From: Sialis fuliginosa
Lineage: Eukaryota > Arthropoda > Insecta > Megaloptera > Sialidae
Reading direction: 5' to 3'
DNA: 64,000 nt
Assembly (NCBI GenBank): GCA_961205875.1
Contig: OY540813.1
Location: 31,033,001-31,097,000, forward strand
The notes under the pieces are model-generated. The model saw nothing but the letters and a program-made list of their open reading frames with translations, was not told the DNA's origin and made no database searches. How positions within the stretch are numbered: the stretch's first letter is position 1; each line of letters starts with the position of its first letter. Shown here in pieces: positions 34,899 through 46,100 of this stretch. The translations under genes were made by a program, and so were the position numbers.

Positions 34899-35591
34899 TC
34901 AGTAGTGACTCGGACGCACCTGATTGGTGCGCGCTCGAGCCTGTGCCCTCGTGTCGTACACCGGCGTGAAAATTGGTTTGATATCGTGACTTCTTAACAG
35001 TTTACCCAACCGGTCTGTTGTGCCGCGTACATATGGAAGTATGGCTGTAGATATGTACTCGGGATCCGGTTTCGGCTCATCTGTTTTAGGGGTCGTCTTA
35101 TCGTGTATGGCCCCCGTAATGTCCCGGGTTTTGTAACCGTTCAGCTTGAGGGCTGAGGTGACATTATCCAGTTCACTTTGGAGGTTAGTCGGATGTGAGA
35201 GGGAGAACGCTCTGTGTACCAGAGAGTTCACTACTGAGCGTAATTGGGAGGGTTGGTGGTGTGACGACGCATTGAGGTAGCGGTTTGTGTGTGCGGGTTT
35301 GCGGTACACACTGTGTACTAGCGAACCCTCAGGGGTGCGTTCTACCAGGACATCTAGAAAAGGCAATTTGCCTTCAACTTCTGTTTCCATGGTGAAACGG
35401 ATGTTGGGGTGTTGATTGTTTATGAAATCGAGAAAAGAGGTGAGGGTGTCCCGTCCATGAGGCCAGACGACGAAAGTGTCATCAACGTATCTGTACCAAC
35501 ATGTCGGTTTGAGCGGAGTATGCTCGAGAGTTTCTGTTTCAAATGCCTCCATAAATATGTTGGCAACAACTGGTGACAGCGGGGAACCCAT
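34899..35591 (-). pseudogene. Penelope-type reverse transcriptase, truncated (left arm)
   Basis: A 230-codon frame begins at the RT motif MGSPLSPVVANIFMEAFE and carries the catalytic YVDD box (CWYRYVDDTFVVW, residues about 32-44), the GKLPFLDVLV segment and VYRKPAHTNRYLN before the thumb region. This combination is typical of Penelope-like elements, whose RT is nearest to telomerase. The frame starts in the middle of the palm: the fingers and the first catalytic aspartate are upstream in broken sequence (35590-35690). After SHDIKPIFTP the protein ends within about 20 residues, so the GIY-YIG endonuclease expected near this position is missing. The same end is present in the right arm, so that deletion came before the inverted duplication. 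Confidence 0.85.
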
Positions 35592-35699
35592 GGCGGTACC
35601 TGATACTTGTTCATAGTATTCGCCTTGGTAGAGAAAACCTTAGTTCCAATCCAGGACACGATTAATATTATTAATCAACTCTTGTACTCTTGTACCTGA

Positions 35700-36150
35700 T
35701 ACTTGTTCATAGTATTCGCCTTGGTAGAGAAAACCTTAGTTCCAATCCAGGACACGATTAATATTATTAATCAACTCTTGGGCCCACACGACCAGGCATC
35801 CGACCTCCCGGACCTCATTCAAGCGTGTCTCACATCGACATATTTTCTCTACCAAGGCGAATACTATGAACAAGTATCAGGTACCGCCATGGGTTCCCCG
35901 CTGTCACCAGTTGTTGCCGTAAAACCCAGGACATTACGGGGGCCATACACGATAAGACGACCCCTAAAACAGATGAGCCGAAACCGGATCCCGAGTACAT
36001 ATCTACAGCCATACTTCCATATGTACGCGGCACAACAGACCGGTTGGGTAAACTGTTAAGAAGTCACGATATCAAACCAATTTTCACGCCGGTGTACGAC
36101 ACGAGGGCACAGGCTCGAGCGCGCACCAATCAGGTGCGTCCGAGTCACTA
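35700..36150 (+). pseudogene. Penelope-type reverse transcriptase, internally deleted (right arm)
   Basis: The plus-strand frame includes PIQDTINIINQLLGPH, then YFLYQGEYYEQVSGTAMGSP and LSPVVA (up to about 35920), i.e. palm sequence upstream of the left-arm start. It then jumps to the sequence coding KTRDITGAIHDKTTPKTDEP in another frame. About 420 bp containing the YVDD box are deleted relative to the left arm. Translation runs on in the wrong frame to a stop at 36059. The arm cannot give an active enzyme. Confidence 0.8.
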
Positions 36151-36189
36151 CTGACCGCTGCCCGAGCTAGTATTTAACGAGTGCGGACC

Positions 36190-36320
36190 CTTGCCTCTGT
36201 TGCACTTTTAGAAGAGCCCTGAAGATGTCCACTGCAATGTGTGACGAAACGTTGGCCGATAACACGACCAAACTAACGCGGCTTACACCCAGAAGCCAAG
36301 ATCTATATCAAGACCACCGC
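36190..36320 (+). ncRNA. Hammerhead-like core in the Penelope terminal region
   Basis: The block CCTGAAGATGTCCACTGCAA to GTGTGACGAAACG has the two conserved boxes of a hammerhead ribozyme (CUGANGA and GAAA), separated by a stem GUC-CAC...GUG-U-GAC. Such motifs are known in Penelope-like terminal repeats. Here the expected cleavage triplet after the short third stem reads GGCC instead of GUC, and no convincing stem I is visible. The motif is therefore probably inactive or misfolded. A mirror copy lies in the left arm at about 34798-34850. Confidence 0.35.
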
Positions 36321-36348
36321 GGAAGCCTCAAGACTTGTCTTAATACTT

Positions 36349-36893
36349 TTAAAATATCTCTAATTTGTTGCTAAACAGGACTGGGCTAGCCCAGAGGCAT
36401 ATCGAAAATTTGACGGGGCCCATAGCCTGACAAAAACAAAATATAGAGACCGTAGCCGGGAATATAAGGGAACTGCTCCATTGAATTAATTTTACAATTT
36501 TTTTTCTCATAGGTTGCTTTTTAAGTAACAAAAAATCGCCCCAAATCGCTTAGAAATGTTTATAATCGACTTTAGTAGTAACAAATCACATTTCCGCTGT
36601 GAACTAGCGAATCTTCTTCCATTAAAAACTATAGACAAGATTTTTTTTAATAAAAATTATCTGAGCAAAAATGAATATATTGAAGCATTTAGGGCGATTT
36701 AATTTTTCTTAAAAAGCAACCTATGAGAAAAAAATTTGTTAAATTGATTCAATGGAGCAGTTTCCATATATTCCCGGCTACGGCCTCTATATTTTGTTTT
36801 TGTCAGACTATGGGCCCCGTCAAATTTTCGATATGCCTCTGGGCTAGCACAGTCCTGTTTAGCAACAAATTAGAGATATTTTAAAAATATTTA
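36349..36893. mobile_element. Foldback element next to the Penelope dimer
   Basis: The arms of about 190 bp start TTAAAATATCTCTAATTTGT / complement TTAAAATATCTCTAATTTGT and include GCAACCTATGAGAAAAAAA near the centre. The element is 0.54 kb. The right-hand target duplication of the Penelope insertion abuts its left end. Internal open frames are chance. Confidence 0.75.
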
Positions 36894-36899
36894 ACTAAA

Positions 36900-37245
36900 A
36901 AATGTCGCCTGTAGGGGGCTAAAAGCAGTATTTTATTTTGACCCCCCCCCTCTAACTCTGTAACTACTGGCTCAAAAAATCTGAAAAAAATTTGGTATCG
37001 AGGCTTTGGTGGGACTACCAATGACAAATACTAAAGTCAACAATATAATTTTAAATTTTGGAATTATAGGGAGAATTTTTTATTTTGATATCTAGGTAAG
37101 TAGGGTGTCAAAATATAGATCTCAATTAGTAGAACTTGACACTTTTTTATATTTTTTTCTAACTTAAAAATGCACCTGTAAGTGGTTCCAAACATTCCAC
37201 GTAGTACATACTTCGGAACCCTTATAGCATACACTCGTGTATGTG
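36900..37245. repeat. Inverted partner of the 7.2-7.6 kb repeat
   Basis: GCCTGTAGGGGGCTAAAAGC, GGCTTTGGTGGGACTACCAA and CACGTAGTACATACTTCGGA are the reverse complements of blocks at 7200-7570. Divergence is low to moderate. It contains an eight-C tract like the G tract in the partner. Confidence 0.7.
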
Positions 37246-37499
37246 TTGCCTGAATTATTTAAGTTTCAAGTAAATCCAACCAAAAAATATTTTTTTCCAT
37301 ATAAACTTTTACACCCTCTTTTACCCTTTTAGGGGTTGATTATCAAAAAATCCTTTCTTAGTGGGTGGTTACGTCATAAAAGGAAGACACCCTTAAAATT
37401 TCACGTTTCTAGGACCAGGGGTTTCGGCTGGGCGATGATGAATCAGTCAGTCAGTCAGGACATATGTATATTAGATGATTTACAACTAGCGTAAAAAAT

Positions 37500-37945
37500 T
37501 TTTACAGTAGATCAAAGATGTTATATTAAGCCAAAAAAGTTCAACTGAACATGTGTCCGGAAAATCTTCGTGAGGGAGCTACAGCCTACTAAAGATTTTG
37601 CTAAAAATTATTGTTTATTTAATAACTAGAGAACCCATTGTGGTACAGTTATGAAATTTGATAACCGGTTTAGTATTAATAAGTGTTATCGATTTCCAGT
37701 ATCAAACAAAAATAATTTAGACCAGGGGTGTATGACGCCAGTGGGCCCGCCGATTTTTATCAAGTATTTTTTTGTTCTTTAATTTTATCCTGAGTTGGGT
37801 ACTTGTCGAAGATTATATGACACAAAATACAAAAAAATGTACTTTGTTTATTTATTGTAGGACCAACCGTTTTCGAGAAATATTTTTGAAAGTTCTTTAG
37901 TTCAAAAGATACAACCATCTTTGGTTTAGCACACCGTAAGTTGTG
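37500..37945. repeat. Dispersed repeat related to 3.6-4.1 and 43.6-44.2 kb
   Basis: CTGAACATGTGTCCGGAAAA, GGAGCTACAGCCTACTAAAG and ATTTGATAACCGGTTTAGTATTAATAAGTGTTATCG correspond to blocks at 3710-3870. It lies downstream of the Highwire stop codon. A short GTCAG microsatellite precedes it at 37443-37460. Confidence 0.6.
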
Positions 37946-38991
37946 AACTATCCGTATTTTTTTCAATAAAAAAAATATATTTTTTAATAGAATTTTTTAC
38001 TTTGTTAATTAAAAATAAAAATAAAATATAATTTTTTGATTGTGCAACAGCTATATATTTTCCACAGTACACATAGACTATATCATTAATATATACCATG
38101 ACCTCGCCAACTGTAGTTGTTGCACTCGCACTACTCGCACACGTTGTTTGTCTGTAAGTCATACTCTATTACTTTTACGGATGTGTATTTACCAACGCTG
38201 TCATGGCAGAGTGTTATCTTACTAGTTTTTCATTACTTTGAATAAACCTGGTTCTGAAACTACATGTGAATGTATGTTTTATAATTTTTACAGTATTTAA
38301 AATGATCGAAGTTTTGAATAATCAATGTTTAAAATGTCTCTGTAAAGAGTTTTTGTGTAGAATTTCAATAAATAGAGCACTTTCGACGAGTTCTCTCATT
38401 TACCGTGTATTAAAAACTCTATTTTTAATATTCAATTACTCATAAACCATATGTCCAATATTAAAAAAAAAAATTGTAAAATATATGAGCGATCCATAAA
38501 TAACATATTAAATTTTTAGACTTATCTATACATTGTTCTAATTATCGAAAAAACTTAAGCGTGCCACTTTTTTGTAACACCCTGTATGTTTGAAAATAAT
38601 TTCTATGTATGCGCATTTACCACAGTTTACATCTGCATTAGAAAGATTTTTTTATCTGTTATGGTGTACGAGCTATCGTGACCAGCGTTACATATATGGA
38701 ACAGATTGTTTTTGTTAAGATTTTGCGTTGGTGTTAGATTATTTGAATTCAAATGAGTTTGAAATCATATTTATTATCAACTGTTGACTAAATACTAAAC
38801 TATAGTTACTACAACAAAATCTCTGGAGTTTTAGTATACTTACAATTAGATAGGTATGAATTGATGACAGAAAAATCAGCAACATCGGTAACAAAAAAAA
38901 ACCTCGGGCACGATTGGGTTAACCCAACATGTACATATATTACATTCAATTAAAATTAATTTTATTTTAATTATAATATTAAAAAATAATG

Positions 38992-39085
38992 GACCTGATT
39001 TACCTATACACGACCCAATCTACAGTACCCCCACTCTTCCTCCCAACAAATCGGCCATGCAGATTGGATGGTGTATAGAGGCCTT
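38992..39085. repeat. Half copy of the CCCAATC foldback MITE
   Basis: CGACCCAATCTACAGTACCCCCACTC through AAATCGGCCATGCAGATTGG and TGTATAGAGGCCTTTAA match the right half of the element at 5778-5947. It is 0.3 kb beyond the Highwire stop codon. Confidence 0.65.
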
Positions 39086-39373
39086 TAAGTATGATGTATA
39101 ATATTTGTTTATCATTGATCAAAGTTCAATTGGTTTTTAAAATACTGAAGTATGTATTATACAGTATAAATTTATGCTTCTTGATTAAAAACAGAATAAT
39201 AATGATAACAAATATTAAAAATGGATATTTGAAAATTAATAAAACAAAAAGACCTTGCATAAAAATTTTATTTATGACTAGTATATAATTCAGTAAATAT
39301 ACTCATTATACAAAAAAAATGATTAAATATTAAAAAAGCCACAAATATGCAAAAGAAAAAAAAATTATAGACA

Positions 39374-40113
39374 TTAAAAGGTATGGGCATTTCTACAAAC
39401 TCCACAGCCTAAAGCATATTCTTCTCCTGTTGGAGGATGTTTTACATGTAATGGACATTCATCACCTTCCAATTTTTTCATTTTTGGACCTAAAAGAAAT
39501 AATATTGTACAAATATTATTTTGAAATCATAAAAAATATTTAATTAAAATACCTGCAGGACATGCTGGTAATTCAAATTTCGAAACCCCAGTAATTTTCT
39601 GAAAATCTTCATGACAGGCATTACAAAAATGTGTAGAACCAAAACAGAAAAATACAGCTACGGAACAGCAATAACGGCACTTGTACTCGAGGAAGTCTGT
39701 CCCGTGTCTTGGACACATCTGCGCTCTTGCTACATCGGAACACCCTCCGCAAACTAGTTCAGTCGGATCATATTCAGTTCCTAATTCTGCATCGCAACGC
39801 GCTTCACCTCCATAATAAGCCTGTAGAAATAATTTTTTTATGTATAAAAATTATCTTGTTCTTTACCAAGAAAAATATGAATATTTTTTATAAATACTGA
39901 AAATTTTTAATTTATACTTACTTTCTTGCATTTATAACAAACATAATAAGCGTATCTTTCCATGGCATAAGTAGCTGGATCACTATGTGGTGGCAAATCT
40001 CCCCCTCTTCCTCCTTCATATTCCAACCTCATGAGTGCTTTACGTTTAACATCGTTATACAATTCATTCACACTTTTTAATTCTTCTGCTAATGCGTCAT
40101 GTTCAATTGGAGC
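39374..40113 (-). CDS. hiw: Highwire tandem-cysteine domain, last three exons
   Basis: These exons encode the catalytic end of the ligase. Exon 40113-39922 gives the helix APIEHDALAEELKSV and YVCYKCKK. Exon 39820-39553 carries YYGGEARCDAE, LVCGGCSD, CPRHGTDFLEYKCRYCCSVA and FCNACHEDFQ. Exon 39489-39374 ends GDECPLHVKHPPTGEEYALG, CGVCRNAHTF and TAA. In human MYCBP2 this region, with the RING, relays ubiquitin through two cysteines and favours threonine as acceptor. All the zinc-ligand cysteines and histidines I would expect appear present. The exact relay residues need an alignment to assign. Confidence 0.95.
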
Positions 40114-43100
40114 CTATGAAAAAACAATAATAAATTAATTTTGGCAGTGATTTTTAGCATATAAATTAAAAATTAATTTCACAGCATAATAGAAATAATG
40201 TAGCTTAATTTAAAAAATAATGTTCAAAAATTCCACTTAAATAAAATAAAATACCTAGGGTCGAGCGGGGTAAATATGAAACACCAAAAAAATGAGGTAA
40301 AAATGAAACAAGCTTGCAACTAAAAAACTAATTTGTTTATAGGCGAATTATAAAAACTGACATCATCATTAAAGGTTTGTTAAAGCGACCTGAAAATATG
40401 AATCGCCTAATAAGTGATGCGTCACCTCTACAGATTTCCCTGTCAGTCGATGTCAAAACGTGTGAATTAAATTTTAATTCTTTGCACATAACTTTCTGTA
40501 TAGCTCAGATATTAATTAAAGTTACAATTTCACATTGATATGCCATAAAGAAGATAAATCAAAGTTGCCTTTGTAACTTTTCTTTTAATTTTTCGAGAAA
40601 TATTTTCTATTAGAGGCCTATTTCACTTTTTCCCTTACCTGTTTCACTTTTTCCCAAATTAGAGGTTAAAAATGAAACATACTTTTTTTATTTTTAAAGT
40701 CCGTGTTGTATGGTACAGTTCAAATGACGTAAGTATTTAAAATAGTTATTCAGAAGCGCATCTAGTAGAAAAAATTAAAGTATGAATTTGTAACTGTCAA
40801 AAAACATGAAAGATTTGTATTTTGTTTCACTTTTACCCCAGTTGACCCTACTAGTCTAGTTATAACCAGTTTAAATGCATTTTTTTCAAAACTATGTTTG
40901 TCTATACCAGCGATTTCCAAACTGGGAGGTGCGGACTAGTGCAAAGGGAGGCGTGAAAAGTTTAACAGAAGTGTAATTTTCATAACATAACATACATATA
41001 AATAAACTTTTATAACATGACATTATTTTTTTATATATAAATATTATTTATCTAACTATTGAAAAGGAAAAACAGATTAAATTATTATGCAATACTTTAA
41101 ACAAAAATTTCAGAGTGAAACCCTAGTTCAATTTTGATTAGAGGTTTTTGAAAGGAACAATTGCGTTAAAGCGCTTTTATTGTTTTATATGTTTGACACC
41201 TACAGATGATAAAATCACAACCCTTGCGTTTTTGAGAGGGGGGGGGGGGGGGGTAAAACTAGTCACATTTCAATGTTTTAAGTATAACTCGAAAATTAAG
41301 CAGAATTGGACAATTTTACAAGAATAATTTTTAATAGAAAATTGAATTTCCAATCAAAACGGAAGGTTCAAATTTTTATTTTTTATTTTTATGCAAGAAA
41401 TATTTAAAAACCAAATTAAAAAATATATAAAAAAATCACAAATTTTTCAAATTTTTACTAATTTTTTTTAACTTTTTCTTTAGTAAAGATAGGTATAGAT
41501 GCTTTGGAGAAAAAAAGTTAAAAAATTATCTTCAAACATTATTATAACATTACCTTAATATGCTACCCAAAACAATGACATTACAAAAAATACCTAGTAA
41601 AAAAACATTTTCACTTACTTTGCAAATAGGACACTGAGAGAATGCAAAAGTAATGCGAGGCCCAGTCCAGCGTTTCATAAGAACTGCTCTACAACAGTGC
41701 AAATGGAAAACGTGTCCACATTTCAACTGTATCGCAGGCGCACACGACAATGCTTCTGTGAAACATATCATGCACATATCATCTGCATCTTGCTTCAGTC
41801 CAGCTTCAGGAGTGCACCCTTGTAAACAGGGGAGACAAGTAGTCTCATTTTTAACACCACCGCAAAGATGTCCGCAAGGATGTACTTTATTGCATGCAAC
41901 TTTAGCATACTCCTGAAATAAAGATACACATTCTGTTAGATGAGAAAATAAATGTTTTTGTAAGTACTACATGGGCTGAAAAGTCTTTGGTCTAACAATG
42001 AAAAAATGATTTTTTTTTAATTTAGAGTAATGCACTTGTTCCAACGGTTCTCTAACATTTTATAGAGCCATATTTCAATTTCAGAAAAAGGCAGTAGTCG
42101 CTGGGGGCCAAGTCAATAGAATACGGTGGGTGCGGAAACAATTCATAGCACAATTCCTTCAATTTATCGATCGTAACGTGAGCCTTCTGAAATGGTGCAT
42201 TGTCTTAGAGAAACAGCATTTTTTTCTTCGCCCTTTGCAGCCATTTTGCCTTCACTTCATCGTCCAATCGATCCAGTAATATTCTTTGTTGATTGTTCTA
42301 CTATGCTGAAGGTAGTCAATAAATATCATGTGAATCCCAAAAAATACTAGCAAGAACTTTACCAGCTGGCTGTTGTGTTTTTGGGCGTTTCGGACGGCTT
42401 TCATCAGGCAATAAACATTCTACTAACTGCCGATTGGACTCCGGTGTGTAGTAATGGATTCATGTTTCATCCATTGTCACAAATCGCATGAAAAAATCTT
42501 TCTTATTGCGGTGAAACAGTGCCAAATTTTGCTATGAAAGTCGAACATGTTAATTTTTTTGGTCAATTGTTAAAAAATGTGGTGCCCATCGCACGTAAAG
42601 CTTTTTCATATGTAAACATTTATGAAGGATATGACTTTCACTTTGCGGTCATTCAACACAATTTCACGAATTTTTTTAATGTTCTCTGGAGTAACTGCCT
42701 TATTTGGCTTTCCTGAACGTTGTGCATCATTTAAGCTCATACGGTCAAGACGAAACTCAGCAACCCAATGCCGTAACGATGTTTTTTTTTCCCCCATCAG
42801 AAAACAATGTTAAATAAAACATGAAATTCACTTTTCTCCATGATTAAAAAAATAACAAAAGTAGCATCATTTCGAAGGTTGTAACTTGAACAAGAGTACA
42901 TGAAATGTCATGAAATTTTGACAGCATTCTAGTTAAGGTTGGTACTCTATGGGAAGCGTAAGGATTTTTTGTTTATGTCACCATCTGTATGTCAGGCCAA
43001 AAACTTTTCAGCCTATGTAGTAAATTTCTAGAAAATAACAATTCTAACGTACTTGACAGTCGTGATCAGCACAGATATTACCAATAGCTAAAAGACCACT

Positions 43101-46100
43101 GTTACTAGTCGCACCACAAAATCTACATACTCCAGTACCATTTCCCGCAACACTGATACGAGAACCACCAGCACGAAACTCAACTAATGCTTTGAGTGTA
43201 TTTGCATCGGCTAAAGCTAATAACCAGAATAGTTTCGTACGACCACAACCTTCATGTAGTTCAACCTTTATAGCTTCTTCCTCTTCTTTACAGACCTGTT
43301 TAAAAATAAAAATATTATTCAGTTTATGTACTTATTTAGTATTTAATTAATTTTGTTTTATGTCTTTACCTGTCTTTGATGCATACGTGTACGACGATGT
43401 AAATGAAGAAATCTGTCACAGTCCGCACAAAGATTTCCACATAAGTTGCACTGGATTATTGCATAAGTAACTCCATCATCGTGGTTACTACATGTTGGCT
43501 AAAATCAATGATAATAAACATATAAATATAATATATTTTATAAGTGAAACTTTAATAATAAAATTATTTAAGGTGCTATATATACCGAGGGAGATTGAAA
43601 AAAAACGATTTTTCAAAAATATTATGGTAGTACACTTTTATTAGGTTATATGACACAAAATACACATAAATATACTTTGTTAATCTGTTATAATATCAAG
43701 CGTTTACGAGAAATATGACAGTAAAGATAGTATTTCAGAATTTTACTTAATACAGATGCTTCAAATTACACAAAATAAATTTAAACGAAATCAAAAATTA
43801 CTATCTGTTGATAAGGATGATCTTTTTTTTATTAATTAATAATAATAATAATTAATAATTAATTTTGGATATATTGAAGCATCGGTATTAAGTCAAATTT
43901 TGCAATACAATCTTTACTATCGTATTTCTCGTAAACGGTTGATCTTACGACAAATTAACAAAGTATATTTCTGTGTATTTTGTGTCATATGATCTTATAA
44001 AAGTGCCAAACATAGGAAAAAATTTAAGAACAAAAAAATACTATAATTTTGTGTAAAATCTTTGGAGGTCTGCACAAAGAATTTCCGGATACAAGTTCAT
44101 ATAAACTTTTTTGCTTAAAATATATTTCTCAATCAACTGTTCAAGTTTTGTTCCACTTGATATGACTCACCCTGTATAGTGCCTTAACAAAGTCCCAATT
44201 AAATTGGAAATATTAGAACATATTTTAATTTATAAAATAGAAATCATCAAAAAGCTATTGATTCCTGAATTATAAAAAAAAAACATTCTGAAGTTCAGTG
44301 ATTAAATTCACAAAACATTTGCAATAAATCAATAAGAAAATCTATGCATAAAATATAAATATATAAAAAATATAATAAAAATTATACTTACTCTAGGTGG
44401 TACAGGTTGTCCGTCAACTTGCTGACCCCATCTAGCAGATGATAATCTTTTCCCATGCTCAGGATCAAGAGTACAAAGTGACGCTAAAGCTAACCAAAGA
44501 GTGGGTGTTCGTAAACATGTACCGGGAATACGCTGTGCGTCAGATAATCGCGTCAATTGTAAAATGTTTTCAGATATTGCTCCTTTTGTTACATGAGCCC
44601 AAGTTTCAGATAGTTTTCCCTATAAATTATTTTAGATTAAATAATGAACACTGTGAAATATTTTTATTGTAACAGTTACCGATGCCATATCTTTAATCAG
44701 CTGGACAATTTGTTCAGCTAATTTTCTTGACGTATTCCCTCTTAGATACCACCGAGCTTCAACATTATCGTGCGGTCTGATACATGATGATAAAGATACA
44801 GTATTCATACCTTTACTGGCTTGACCAGTGCTATTTGTGTCGTTCGATTTAATTTTCACTTGTACGTTAAGCGCTTTTGCAATGCAACCAAAAAATACAT
44901 CAAGTATTCCGACTCTGAAGAATAATAAAAGTATTTTTTAAATATTTTTACAGTTTTTTTAAGAAATCATAGCTAAACTTACTTATGAACATCAAATTGT
45001 TCTGTTTCAAGTGAACCTTTATTAGCAGCAGAAACTATACTAAAATCAGCAGGTGGTAACTGTTCAACATTCATTACATTTGCTAAAGTTGAAGGCGATA
45101 CTTCAGGTAGCATTCTTCTTAATAACAACGTTACCTAAAAATATTAAAATCATGACATACTATTTTTCGACAAATATCATCGTATTCTTACTTGTCGTTG
45201 AACTCTAGCACTTCCCGTATGAAGTAAACTAAGCAAATCTCTTAAAAGGCCATAATGATGTGACAAATAAGCTCTTCCTAATGAACTACCAGACAGTGCT
45301 AGCACCATAGATAACATTTCGAAACAGTATGTATCGGATCCTTTAGTAGCGTCTAGTGATGAGGATGCTGTATTTTTATCTGTTAAAGGCGTAGTACCTC
45401 CTGTTGAATTGGCACCGAGTTTTGGAGTGGCAGTCGAAGGATTTGTAATAAATGCAGAAGGGGCAGTGCTAGAGGGCGATGAGGCTGATATTAAAACCAA
45501 TTCCCATTCATCACGGACACGACTTGCTTCTTTACGGATTGCTTGAACTATGTGCACAATTACCTATAATAAACATTAAAACAAACATAATAATAATAGG
45601 CTATGATTTAAACGGGGGGTAATATATTACAGTTTCAGTCAGTATTAAAATAAAAATGGTAAGTTCAATAACATATTGGGTGATACAAAATGAGCAGTAA
45701 AAAAATGAAAACAAACGATAATATATTATGAAATGAGTGGTTGAATAAATACTTTGGGAAGTAAAATAAATGATTGGACAGTAACACGTGAGCAGTAACT
45801 AAATCAGGATCGGTCCGTTAAATATATTGTGATAAGTGGTGACCATTTTTTTGAGAAGGAAATGCAAGACGGACTTTTCTTTTTTTTTATGAGGGAGGGG
45901 TGCTAGGTAAATTTTTTTTGAGAGGGGGGCCGGGGAATTTTTACTTAAAACTATTTATTTATTTTAATTAAAATATTATAAATTTTATAATATTCAATAA
46001 TAATTTTTCAATAAAAAATAAAAAATGTTATGTTGTACATTCATATGCCCCATTTTTATTAATAAACTTCTGATTGGTTGCCCACGTAGTGGAATAACCA

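Larger units (their letters stand above)
34747..36335. mobile_element. Penelope-like retroelement arranged as an inverted dimer
   Basis: The whole 1.59-kb unit lies between two identical 13-bp copies of TGTCTTAATACTT (34734-34746 and 36336-36348), so it entered as one insertion. The left arm reads on the minus strand and the right arm on the plus strand. The outer 450 bp (GATCTTGGCTTCTGGGTGTA through the end of the reverse-transcriptase frame) are near-perfect reverse complements. The centre has a roughly 90-bp direct repeat (about 35595-35685 and 35692-35780). Penelope-like elements are known for tandem and inverted partial copies with variable target duplications, which fits. Confidence 0.85.
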
